A stretch of DNA of 5,647 nt from an uncultured Stomatobaculum sp. (lineage in GTDB: Bacteria; Bacillota; Clostridia; Lachnospirales; Lachnospiraceae). The stretch covers positions 1-5,647 of the forward strand of contig CALLVJ010000108.1 in the NCBI GenBank assembly GCA_938010625.1, read 5' to 3'. The translations under genes were made by a program, and so were the position numbers. The notes beneath the pieces were generated by a model that was not told the DNA's origin, made no database searches, and saw nothing but the letters and a program-made list of their open reading frames with translations. Of this stretch, positions 1 to 5,647 are shown piece after piece (position 1 is the stretch's first letter; each line of letters starts with the position of its first letter).

Positions 1-575
1 CCGCCGATTCCGATGAGGCCTGTGTATTTTTTATTCTCCTTCATCCATTGGTTCATGAAGATGGTCACAAACATGGCAGTCATGACAAAATCGAGCCCTT
101 CGGTGTTAAACTTGAGGAGAGAGCCGATCAGGTCGCCGAGTGTTGCGCCGGAAACCCAATAGATGTGATTCAAGAGGGTCACAAAGAACATAAACCAGCC
201 GCGGTCCACATCGGCCGGAATATCTGCCGTATAGTTGATCGAAAAAGTTTCGTCGCACATACCAAAGATAAGGTAGGGCTTTTTCCATCCCATTCCTTTG
301 AAGTGGTCTAACATGGTAATGCCGTAAAACAGATGCCTTGCCTGAACCAAGAGAGTCACCGTAAGCGCTGTGAGCGGCGCGAAGGTCGACATCAGCATGG
401 AGACAGCGATGAATTCCAGGGAGCCTCCGTAGATGAGCAGACTCATGAACATGGGATACACAAAGGAAAAGCCGTTCACATTCATCAGGATGCCGTAGGC
501 AAGCGCCAGAAACCAGAAGCCGGCGAAGATCGGAAGCGTATAGGGAAAGGCAGCTTTCAGAGCTTTTTGTTTCAT
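1..575 (-). CDS. azlC: AzlC family branched-chain amino acid exporter subunit (3' end beyond window)
   Basis: This is the large subunit of the AzlCD-type exporter, which in characterised members exports branched-chain amino acids or their analogues across the cytoplasmic membrane together with the small AzlD subunit. The reverse strand reads as 191 uninterrupted residues from ATG at 575-573 and is still open at base 1. The family is usually about 230-240 residues, so roughly 40-50 C-terminal residues are missing. Family hallmarks are visible: a YGGSLEF segment near residues 49-55, QARHLFYG near 78-85 and a DETFS motif near 108-112, set among hydrophobic helices starting at about residues 10-31 and 38-62. 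A GAGGG ribosome binding site (584-580) lies 4 nt upstream. It is divergent from the XRE-cupin regulator, a common arrangement for azlC. azlD would be expected just beyond the left edge. Family assignment is firm; the exact substrate is inferred. Confidence 0.93.
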   Translation of the reverse strand, partial: MKQKALKAAFPYTLPIFAGFWFLALAYGILMNVNGFSFVYPMFMSLLIYGGSLEFIAVSMLMSTFAPLTALTVTLLVQARHLFYGITMLDHFKGMGWKKPYLIFGMCDETFSINYTADIPADVDRGWFMFFVTLLNHIYWVSGATLGDLIGSLLKFNTEGLDFVMTAMFVTIFMNQWMKENKKYTGLIGIG

Positions 576-590
576 CAATCCCTCATTGAA

Positions 591-638
591 ACTAAAACGA
601 ACAGAGTGTAAGATAAAACGAATTAAGATAAAATGAAT
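591..638. repeat. Three direct TAAAAYGAA repeats, candidate operator
   Basis: The motif TAAAACGAA occurs at 593-601 and 614-622, and TAAAATGAA at 629-637. The last two are part of a longer near-identical 13-mer, AGATAAAAYGAAT, at 611-623 and 626-638. Spacings are 21 and 15 bp, roughly two and one and a half helical turns. A degenerate relative (CTAAAACAC) is at 661-669. All three lie at or just downstream of the predicted azlC transcription start, so binding there would block azlC transcription. The repeats are seen directly; their role as operator of the adjacent regulator is inference, and AT-rich DNA produces such repeats fairly easily. Confidence 0.45.
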
Positions 639-644
639 GGTGAA

Positions 645-673
645 AGAATAACACCGAACGCTAAAACACACAA
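645..673 (-). promoter_or_regulatory. Predicted sigma-A promoter of azlC
   Basis: On the reverse strand a TTGTGT -35 box (673-668) is followed after 17 nt by TATTCT (650-645). The -10 box is preceded by TG plus one base, an extended -10 element. Transcription would start near 638, giving a leader of about 60 nt before the azlC ATG. The -10 box sits inside a short inverted repeat (GGTG 639-642 / CACC 652-655), which could be a protein-binding site. The promoter is predicted by eye only. Confidence 0.6.
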
Positions 674-682
674 GATGTAAAT

Positions 683-688
683 TATAAT
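683..688 (+). promoter_or_regulatory. Predicted -10 box of the XRE-cupin regulator gene
   Basis: A perfect TATAAT lies 21 bp before the regulator start codon, implying a leader of only about 15 nt. The expected -35 position (about 660-665, GCTAAA) does not match TTGACA, so the promoter may be weak or depend on an activator. This -35 zone abuts the -35 box of the divergent azlC promoter (668-673), so the two promoters overlap and could be controlled together. Confidence 0.45.
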
Positions 689-709
689 TTTTGCATTTAC
701 GGAGATGCC

Positions 710-1252
710 ATGGAAGCCGGAGAAATCATCGCATACAATCTGAAACGCTTGAGAAACGAAAGAAATCTGACACTCGGTCAGCTTGCCAACATGGCCGGTG
801 TCAGTAAGGTGGTTCTCTCGCAAATTGAAAAGGGAGAGGCAAACCCCACCATCAATACGATATGGAAGATTACGGGAGCGCTGCAGTTGCCGTATTCCGC
901 TCTCTTGGAAATGCCGGAAAAGGCTGCGGTTCAGATTCGGAAAAAGGAGATTTCCGCGCTTTCGGAGGACAAGTACCATATCTTCAACTATTATGCGAAG
1001 ACTGCAGATCGAAACTTTGAATTGTATCAGATTGAGGTGGAGCCGGGCTGCGAGCACGCATCCATCGGGCATTCCACGAATAGCTTTGAGTATCTGATGA
1101 TGCTGAAGGGAGAGCTGATTCTGGAAACCGGCGGTGAGACGTACGCCCTCAAGAAGGACGATGCTGTTTGTTTTGATGCCTCCGGCGCGCATTCCTATAA
1201 AAATGTCGGCAAGAAGGACGCCAAGGCTGTGCTGTTGATTTATTATCGATAA
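710..1252 (+). CDS. XRE family transcriptional regulator with C-terminal cupin domain
   Basis: A 180-residue cytosolic DNA-binding regulator. Residues about 9-65 form a Cro/C1-type helix-turn-helix, with the typical [21 protein letters not shown] core and the [10 protein letters not shown] segment that follows it. Residues about 105-178 form a small cupin barrel. Candidate cupin metal ligands H121, E127 and H161 are present, with the conserved glycine at 134, so the barrel may bind a metal or small ligand as the sensing part. The start at 710 is supported by GGAG at 701-704, 5 nt upstream. It is divergent from azlC, and members of this architecture often control neighbouring amino acid exporter or catabolic genes. 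I infer that it controls azlC and possibly itself; the ligand is unknown. It is complete and of normal length. Confidence 0.92.
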   Translation: MEAGEIIAYNLKRLRNERNLTLGQLANMAGVSKVVLSQIEKGEANPTINTIWKITGALQLPYSALLEMPEKAAVQIRKKEISALSEDKYHIFNYYAKTADRNFELYQIEVEPGCEHASIGHSTNSFEYLMMLKGELILETGGETYALKKDDAVCFDASGAHSYKNVGKKDAKAVLLIYYR

Positions 1253-1255
1253 GGG

Positions 1256-1283
1256 AAGCCGCGTTTCGGTTCAGGAGCGGCTT
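1256..1283 (+). other. Small hairpin between the regulator and pcp
   Basis: AAGCCGC (1256-1262) can pair with GCGGCTT (1277-1283) across a 14-nt loop, directly after the regulator stop codon. Only TTTCT follows, so it is at best a weak terminator or attenuator. It may allow partial read-through from the regulator into pcp, for which I see no separate promoter. Confidence 0.3.
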
Positions 1284-1310
1284 TCTCAGAGAGGGCAAAG
1301 GAGGAGCAAT

Positions 1311-1952
1311 ATGAAGTTGTTGCTGACAGGTTTTACGCCGTTTGACGGCGAGGCAATTAACCCTGCACTGGAGGCGGTGAAGTGCGTGAAACCCGAGATT
1401 GCCGGCATGGAAATTGTCAAGTTGGAAGTCCCGACCGTCTTCGGTGAGTCTGTACGCTTGGTTGCGGAAGCCATAGAGCGTGAGCAACCGGACTTTGTGC
1501 TCTCGGTCGGACAGGCGGGCGGGAGGGCGGAAGGCACGCCGGAGCGCGTTGCCATCAACGTGGACGATGCTCGAATCCCGGACAATGCGGGACAGCAACC
1601 GATCGATGTCCCGATTTTCGCGGACGGCGAAAACGCCTATTTTGCAACCTTGCCGGTGAAGGCGATGACGGATGCCGTGCGGAAAGCAGGGCTGCCCGCG
1701 GCACTCTCGAACACCGCGGGGACCTATGTCTGCAATCACCTGATGTACGGCGTCTTGCATCATCTGAATCGACACCATAAGGACGCCAAAGCCGGATTCA
1801 TTCATGTGCCCTATATCCCGGAGCAGACTGCGGACAAGCCCGGCGTCCCGTCTATGCCGCTTGATGACATCGTGAGGGCGTTGGAGGCAGCGATTGCCGC
1901 GATACCGGCACATGATACGGACGTAAAAACGGCTTACGGAAGAGAGTGTTGA
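1311..1952 (+). CDS. pcp: Pyroglutamyl-peptidase I (pyrrolidone-carboxylate peptidase, family C15)
   Basis: This cytosolic cysteine peptidase removes an N-terminal pyroglutamate (5-oxoproline) from peptides. The 213-residue length is normal for the family. The N-terminal [10 protein letters not shown] signature is at residues 4-13. The catalytic triad is visible as E78 in PERVAIN, C141 in TYVCN and H165 in GFIHVPY. The 63- and 24-residue spacings between these equal those of the Bacillus enzyme (E81, C144, H168 as I recall). GQAGGR (67-72) and DARIPDN (86-92) are also family blocks. The start at 1311 is backed by AAAGGAGG at 1297-1304, 6 nt upstream. It lies 58 bp after the regulator gene on the same strand, with no clear promoter of its own, and runs directly into the LRR gene. 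It probably serves peptide scavenging. Assignment is very secure. Confidence 0.96.
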   Translation: MKLLLTGFTPFDGEAINPALEAVKCVKPEIAGMEIVKLEVPTVFGESVRLVAEAIEREQPDFVLSVGQAGGRAEGTPERVAINVDDARIPDNAGQQPIDVPIFADGENAYFATLPVKAMTDAVRKAGLPAALSNTAGTYVCNHLMYGVLHHLNRHHKDAKAGFIHVPYIPEQTADKPGVPSMPLDDIVRALEAAIAAIPAHDTDVKTAYGREC

Positions 1953-1957
1953 TAGCA

Positions 1958-2869
1958 ATGATTGAGAAAATCAACGGCGACATAGCTCACTTTGAAGCAG
2001 CGCTCACGTCGGAAGACTTGGCGGATTTGTTGTCGGATGCCGGAATACGGCTTATCCGCTCCTGGGGCGCTTACCGTCCGGGTGCGTCGGATTTGGAGAA
2101 GCTCAATGACTTATTTCGCCTTCGCCCTGAGGTCGAATTTTGTGCGACGGAGCCGGGGCAGTTGAAAGGCCTTCCGGAATTGCAGCGGGTTAGCGAAGCG
2201 GTCTCAGGCTGCTTCGGTGAGGCGCTTGAAGACTTAAAAGCGCTGAAACGATTGCGTAGCCTCGGCCTCACGGAACCGGATTTCACAGCGCTCCCGGAAT
2301 ATGCGGATACGCTGGAGGAACTTAACCTTTCCGGCAGATTCAGTAAAAAGAGCGGCGCTTGCCTTTCTAAGCTTACGCGGCTTGAGGCACTTTCGCTGAG
2401 CGGAACCACACTGGAGTCTTTTGCTTGCATCGGCAAGCTTAAACTCACTTCCCTCTATGTATACGGCAACCGGCCGAACAGCCCTGCCGGACTGGAAGCA
2501 CTGTCCTCGCTTCGGGAGCTTCGCGTAAAAAACAATTCCTCCTGGACGGATTTTTCGTTTCTGACAGAGCTCAGAAACTTAGAGTCGTTATGCCTGGAGT
2601 ACTGCGCCAAGTTGCGGGCGCTCGTTCCGCTCGACGCTTTGCGTCAACTGAGATACGTCAAGCTCGGGAACTGCGACAGCCTCGAAGACCTTTCGCCTCT
2701 CTGGCGCCTGACAGCGGACTGTGAGGTCCTTGCGACGGGAAGAAAACTCTTGCAGGCGGGGATTGCCTACGAATACAGTCCGAAAACCGGCGTAGCGGAC
2801 TGGTGCAGGGAAGCTTCTCTCAATCTGCCGGCGGAGATTCTTGCGCGCGGGAGAGAGGTACCGTATTAA
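1958..2869 (+). CDS. Cytosolic leucine-rich-repeat protein of unknown function
   Basis: About 303 residues with no signal peptide or membrane segment. From about residue 99 to 251 there are seven LRR-like strands, for example LEELNLSG (119), LEALSLSG (142), LTSLYVYGN (163), LRELRVKNN (185), LESLCLEYC (208) and LRYVKLGNC (231). The period is 21-23 residues, so this is a short solenoid of the kind used for protein binding. The first 95 residues are not repeat-like, and a cap of about 50 residues follows the repeats. The start is uncertain. ATG at 1958 is 5 bp after the pcp stop, with AGAGAG 11 nt upstream; GTG at 1946 would overlap pcp and add four residues. Either way translation is probably coupled to pcp. 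LRR proteins of this size are scattered in Firmicutes without known roles, and I cannot name a partner. Confidence 0.8.
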   Translation: MIEKINGDIAHFEAALTSEDLADLLSDAGIRLIRSWGAYRPGASDLEKLNDLFRLRPEVEFCATEPGQLKGLPELQRVSEAVSGCFGEALEDLKALKRLRSLGLTEPDFTALPEYADTLEELNLSGRFSKKSGACLSKLTRLEALSLSGTTLESFACIGKLKLTSLYVYGNRPNSPAGLEALSSLRELRVKNNSSWTDFSFLTELRNLESLCLEYCAKLRALVPLDALRQLRYVKLGNCDSLEDLSPLWRLTADCEVLATGRKLLQAGIAYEYSPKTGVADWCREASLNLPAEILARGREVPY

Positions 2870-3001
2870 GGCGGCGAAAACCGGGGAAACGGTCGATAAA
2901 CCGGTCCGTAGGTCCGATTTCACACGGATTTGCAGGCCAGTTTTCCTTACCGTCAGGAGCGTCTTTTTGCTCACAAATGCCTGTTAAAGTGCACAAAATG
3001 A
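2870..3001. other. Non-coding spacer after the LRR gene, no clear terminator
   Basis: I see no supported gene here: the open frames crossing it are antisense or out-of-frame extensions of neighbouring genes. Only weak pairings are present, such as ACCG/CGGT around 2879-2892 and GAGC/GCTC flanking a TCTTTTT run near 2967-2982, plus a tandem GGTCCG repeat at about 2904-2917. None makes a convincing intrinsic terminator, so the end of the upstream transcript is not defined. Confidence 0.4.
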
Positions 3002-3030
3002 TTGCTGTTAAAACGAGATCATTATATAAT
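3002..3030 (+). promoter_or_regulatory. Predicted sigma-A promoter of the epimerase-DUF819 operon
   Basis: TTGCTG (3002-3007) and a perfect TATAAT (3025-3030) are separated by exactly 17 nt. Transcription would begin near 3037, leaving a leader of about 97 nt before the epimerase ATG; I recognise no riboswitch in it. The spacer contains TAAAACGA (3009-3016), the same 8-mer found twice in the azlC control region. The -10 box is part of a 10-bp AT palindrome (3021-3030). This is the best-looking forward promoter in the window. Confidence 0.65.
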
Positions 3031-3133
3031 AAGTCCAAACTCGGAGCGTGAATCGGGTCGTGTTGCAGTGAAAGCAAAGGAATGTCACGAAGCGCAGACT
3101 CGTGCATGGCGCCGGGGGATAAGGAGGCGGGGC

Positions 3134-4225
3134 ATGAAAATCACGGAGATTCGGCTCGGAAGCATCTCGGTACCGCTGCGGGTGCCTTTTAAGACAGCGC
3201 TTCGCACGGTGACAAGTGTCGAGGATATCATCCTCGAAGTGCATACCGACACAGGAGCAGTGGGCTACGGCGAGGCACCGCCGACGGGCGCGGTGACCGG
3301 GCACACGACGGGCGCCATTGTCGGGGCGCTGAAGGATCACATCATCCCCAACCTGCTCGGCAGAGAGGTCGATGACTTTGAGGATTTGATGCAGCTCGTT
3401 CAGTCCTGCGTACACGGAAACAGCAGTGCGAAGGCGGCGGCGGATATGGCGCTCTGGGATCTCTACGGGCAGCTTTACAAGCTTCCGGTCTACAAGCTCC
3501 TTGGCGGCGCGCGGAAACAATTGGTGACGGATATCACCATCAGCGTGAACGAGCCGGAGGAGATGGCGCGTGACGCAGTCAATGCAGTCGCGCGCGGCTA
3601 TGACTGCCTGAAAGTAAAGGTCGGTGCAAACCCAGCGCTTGATGTGGAGCGCCTTAAGGCAGTCCGTCAGGCAGTGGGAAATGACATCTGCCTTCGGATT
3701 GATGCGAATCAGGCATGGCAGCCCAAACAGGCAGTGCGCATTCTAAATGAGATGCAGGAGCAGGGATTGAGACTGGAATTTGTGGAACAGCCAGTCAAAG
3801 CATATGATCTGGAGGGACTGAAATATGTGACGGATCACAGTTATGTCCCTGTTCTTGCGGATGAAAGCGTCTTTTCTCCGCGCGATGCGATGAAAGTACT
3901 CACGCAGCGGGCAGCCGATCTCATCAATATCAAGCTGATGAAGTGCGGCGGCATCTACAATGCGCTGAAGATTGTCTCTGCAGCTGAGATCTATGGCGTC
4001 GAGTGCATGATTGGCTGCATGCTGGAGGCGAAGATTTCTGTCAACGCAGCGGTAGAACTTGCCTGCGCGAAGAAAATCTTTACCCGCATTGATCTGGATG
4101 GTCCAGTGCTCTGCAGCGAGGATCCGGTCATTGGCGGCGCGCGCTTTGCAGAGAAGATGATCACGGTATCGGATGAAGCCGGTATGGGCATTCGCGGTGC
4201 AGTGGGTCTGCGGTATCTCGATTAA
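3134..4225 (+). CDS. ykfB: Dipeptide epimerase, L-Ala-D/L-Glu epimerase type (enolase superfamily)
   Basis: This predicted Mg-dependent cytosolic enzyme of the muconate lactonising subgroup interconverts L-Ala-D-Glu and L-Ala-L-Glu, making murein-derived dipeptide available to ordinary peptidases. The 363-residue length matches the family. Catalytic bases are K162 in the KVK motif (160-162) and K267 in NIKLMK. Metal ligands are D190 (DANQ), E218 (EQP) and D243 (ADES). The DLD motif at 320-322 corresponds to the substrate amino-group-binding DxD of dipeptide epimerases. The N-terminal loop FKTALRTV (19-26) closely resembles Bacillus subtilis YkfB as I remember it, which favours Ala-Glu specificity. 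The start is 3134 because AAGGAGG (3121-3127) precedes it by 6 nt and the N-terminus then aligns with the family. The frame remains open upstream to a TTG at 3002, inside the promoter, which is not a plausible start. It is followed 50 bp later by a DUF819 gene. Confidence 0.93.
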   Translation: MKITEIRLGSISVPLRVPFKTALRTVTSVEDIILEVHTDTGAVGYGEAPPTGAVTGHTTGAIVGALKDHIIPNLLGREVDDFEDLMQLVQSCVHGNSSAKAAADMALWDLYGQLYKLPVYKLLGGARKQLVTDITISVNEPEEMARDAVNAVARGYDCLKVKVGANPALDVERLKAVRQAVGNDICLRIDANQAWQPKQAVRILNEMQEQGLRLEFVEQPVKAYDLEGLKYVTDHSYVPVLADESVFSPRDAMKVLTQRAADLINIKLMKCGGIYNALKIVSAAEIYGVECMIGCMLEAKISVNAAVELACAKKIFTRIDLDGPVLCSEDPVIGGARFAEKMITVSDEAGMGIRGAVGLRYLD

Positions 4226-4275
4226 GAATTGTGTGGTGCATCAGAAAAAATGGAATCAAGGCAGGGGGGAAAACG

Positions 4276-5454
4276 ATGATCACGAATGGATTTACCTATA
4301 TTGCATTTCTGATTTTTCTAGCTGGAATATTTTTGTTTCTGGAGAAGAAGACCAAGGCGAAGATTTTTAATGTTGTGCCGCCGCTGGTATGGATTTATGT
4401 GCTCAATATGATTTTCTGTACCCTGGGACTTTACAAGTCCGAGGCGTGCGAGGCCACTTATTCCGCGCTGAAAAATAATATTCTCTACGCAATGATTTTT
4501 GTCATGCTGCTGCGCTGCGATTTCCGAAAGCTCTCAAAACTCGGTGGGCGCATGGTCGCGATTTTCCTTGGCTGCTCTGTGACGCTGGCAATCGGTTTTC
4601 TGCTCGGTTATCCAATTTTCAAGGGCATGCTCGGAAGCAATACCTGGGGTGCGGTCGCAGCGCTCTATGCCTCCTGGGTCGGCGGCTCGGCGAACATGGC
4701 AGCCATGCAGGCTGCGCTTCCGGTCGATGCGGGCGCGTATAGCTGTGCGCTTGCGCTCGATACAGTCTGCTACTCCGTCTGGATTGCGCTGCTTTTGCTC
4801 GCAGTCAAGTATGCGGGGCGTTGGAACAGCGCTGTCAAAGCGGATACCTCGAAGCTCCAGGCAATCGCAGAGAGCGCAAATGCCGAGGTTTCCAAAGGAA
4901 AGAAGAATGCGACCAGTGCGGACTGGATTTTCCTGATTGGACTCTCGCTCATGGTGTCCGCGCTCTCCCAGATGGTCGGAAAAAGCTGCAATGCAGCGCT
5001 CACGGCCGCAGGTCTCGGCATGTTTGACAAAGGAACGCTCACAACGGTTTTTGTCAGTATTCTCGGCCTGATTTGCGCGGGCACTTCGCTCGGCAAGCTT
5101 CCGGCGGTCGAAGAGCTCTCGAATGTATACCTCTATACGGTTGTTTCGCTGCTTGCATCGACCGCGTCTGTATCAGATCTGCTCTCAGCGCCGATGTGGG
5201 TGGTTTACGGCCTTTTCATTTTGACCATCCATGTTGTTCTCATGTACTTGCTCTCGAAGGCATTTCACTGGGATCTCTGCATGGTATCGACTGCATCGCT
5301 CGCGAACATTGGCGGTTCTGCGTCGGCGCCGATTGTGGCCTCGGCATACGATCCCTCGTATGCCGGTATCGGTGTTTTGATGGGCGTGCTCGGCGCGGCG
5401 ATCGGAAACTTTATGGGACTTGGCATGGGGGCATTGCTGCGCCTCTTCCTCTAG
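4276..5454 (+). CDS. DUF819 family multi-pass membrane protein (YjcL-like), putative transporter
   Basis: A 392-residue integral membrane protein with about ten hydrophobic helices, for example near residues 7-22, 31-52, 68-80, 92-112, 155-178, 214-234, 254-270, 284-298, 306-328 and 360-382. A polar loop lies at about 182-213 between the two halves. Each half carries a related glycine-rich motif, SWVGGSANMAAM (133-144) and ANIGGSASAPIV (343-354), pointing to an internal duplication as in many secondary transporters. No biochemical function is established for the family as far as I know. Co-transcription with the dipeptide epimerase suggests it may import dipeptides or a related compound; this is inference. 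The start at 4276 is chosen for the AGGGGGGA site at 4263-4270; an upstream in-frame GTG at 4231 lacks a comparable site and would add 15 polar residues. No frame damage is seen. Confidence 0.88.
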   Translation: MITNGFTYIAFLIFLAGIFLFLEKKTKAKIFNVVPPLVWIYVLNMIFCTLGLYKSEACEATYSALKNNILYAMIFVMLLRCDFRKLSKLGGRMVAIFLGCSVTLAIGFLLGYPIFKGMLGSNTWGAVAALYASWVGGSANMAAMQAALPVDAGAYSCALALDTVCYSVWIALLLLAVKYAGRWNSAVKADTSKLQAIAESANAEVSKGKKNATSADWIFLIGLSLMVSALSQMVGKSCNAALTAAGLGMFDKGTLTTVFVSILGLICAGTSLGKLPAVEELSNVYLYTVVSLLASTASVSDLLSAPMWVVYGLFILTIHVVLMYLLSKAFHWDLCMVSTASLANIGGSASAPIVASAYDPSYAGIGVLMGVLGAAIGNFMGLGMGALLRLFL

Positions 5455-5572
5455 TCCCGGCCTTTAAAATGCGGGGAATCCTGACACAGGCGTAAATGGG
5501 GGAGAGCGGATGGCTGTGCCCCGGGTGGGAAGGATTGATTTTTGCCGCATGAAATGAAAGGACTGTGAGCTT

Positions 5573-5603
5573 TCCGGGATGCCCATACTGCGGGCATCCC
5601 GGA
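5573..5603 (+). terminator. Perfect 12-bp hairpin, probable operon terminator
   Basis: TCCGGGATGCCC (5573-5584) pairs perfectly with GGGCATCCCGGA (5592-5603) across a 7-nt loop. It is GC-rich and lies about 120 bp after the DUF819 stop. Downstream on the plus strand the sequence reads GTGCTTT and then As, so the usual U tract is short and delayed. It is the strongest hairpin I found in the window. It probably ends the epimerase-DUF819 transcript, but it could instead act as a 3' stabiliser or sit in the leader of the next gene. Confidence 0.55.
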
Positions 5604-5632
5604 GTGCTTTAAAAAAGAAAGGGCAGAGTGCC

Positions 5633-5647
5633 ATGCGTAAAAATATA
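5633..5647 (+). CDS. Possible start of the next gene (first five codons only)
   Basis: An ATG at 5633 opens a frame reading MRKNI to the right edge. A purine-rich GAAAGGG stretch about 10 nt upstream could be its ribosome binding site. The context fits the start of a downstream gene, since it follows the hairpin and otherwise gene-free DNA. The positively charged N-terminus would suit a signal peptide, but five residues cannot identify anything. Confidence 0.35.

Noticed and set aside
48..611. Plus-strand open frames of 87 and 92 codons at the left end
   Set aside because: They are antisense to azlC, whose reverse-strand translation shows clear family motifs. Their products are low-complexity and charged.
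623..1192. A 189-codon minus-strand open frame opposite the XRE-cupin gene
   Set aside because: It overlaps a well-supported regulator gene and has no family-like motifs. Its upper end has no convincing ribosome binding site.
1149..1958. A 269-codon open frame on the minus strand opposite pcp
   Set aside because: It is antisense to a pcp gene with an intact catalytic triad and good ribosome binding site. Its product is rich in Arg and His without domain character, typical of an antisense shadow in GC-rich coding DNA.
2588..3107. Minus-strand open frames of 128 and 95 codons across the LRR gene end and spacer, considered as a small gene in the spacer
   Set aside because: There is no ribosome binding site of quality and no recognisable domain, and most of the length is antisense to the LRR gene.
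3002..3133. N-terminal extension of the epimerase from a TTG at 3002
   Set aside because: The extension would start inside the -35 box of the predicted promoter and adds 44 non-conserved residues. ATG at 3134 has a near-consensus ribosome binding site and gives the family's usual N-terminus.
3037..3133. Possible riboswitch or T-box in the epimerase leader
   Set aside because: At about 97 nt it is short. I found no stable long stems, no terminator with U tract and no T-box sequence, so a regulatory RNA cannot be supported.
1..5647. Mobile element, CRISPR array or defence system
   Set aside because: There is no transposase, integrase, terminal inverted repeat, spacer-repeat array or nuclease-like gene. 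All complete genes fit housekeeping or accessory metabolism.

Overview
The window looks like a chromosomal segment of a Firmicutes (Bacillota) bacterium. This rests on strong AGGAGG-type ribosome binding sites, sigma-A-like promoters, moderately GC-rich genes with AT-rich intergenic DNA, and protein families typical of Bacilli, Clostridia and Negativicutes. Genus cannot be fixed by eye; an anaerobic Lachnospiraceae or Negativicutes member would fit. I see no mobile element, CRISPR array, rRNA or tRNA.

Left part (1-1252): a divergent pair. An azlC-type branched-chain amino acid exporter subunit runs leftward off the edge (start at 575). An XRE-type regulator with a C-terminal cupin domain (710-1252) runs rightward. 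The AT-rich 134-bp spacer carries a good promoter for azlC, a -10 box for the regulator, and three copies of a TAAAAYGAA repeat at and just downstream of the predicted azlC start point. This is the layout expected of a local regulator controlling its divergent neighbour.

Middle (1311-2869): pcp, a pyroglutamyl-peptidase I with intact catalytic Glu/Cys/His, follows the regulator by 58 bp. Its end lies on top of or next to the start of a cytosolic leucine-rich-repeat protein of unknown role. Regulator, pcp and LRR gene could form one transcript.

Right part (3002-5454): after a 264-bp non-coding stretch, a clear promoter and a roughly 97-nt leader precede an L-Ala-D/L-Glu-type dipeptide epimerase of the enolase superfamily. 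A DUF819 multi-pass membrane protein follows 50 bp later. The pair suggests uptake and epimerisation of cell-wall-derived dipeptides, with the transport role inferred only from context. A 12-bp perfect hairpin lies downstream, and the first five codons of a possible next gene reach the right edge.

Common theme: handling of amino acids and short peptides (amino acid export, pyroglutamyl-peptide trimming, dipeptide epimerisation). The least explained items are the LRR protein, the substrate of the DUF819 protein, and the TAAAACGA motif shared by the azlC control region and the epimerase promoter.
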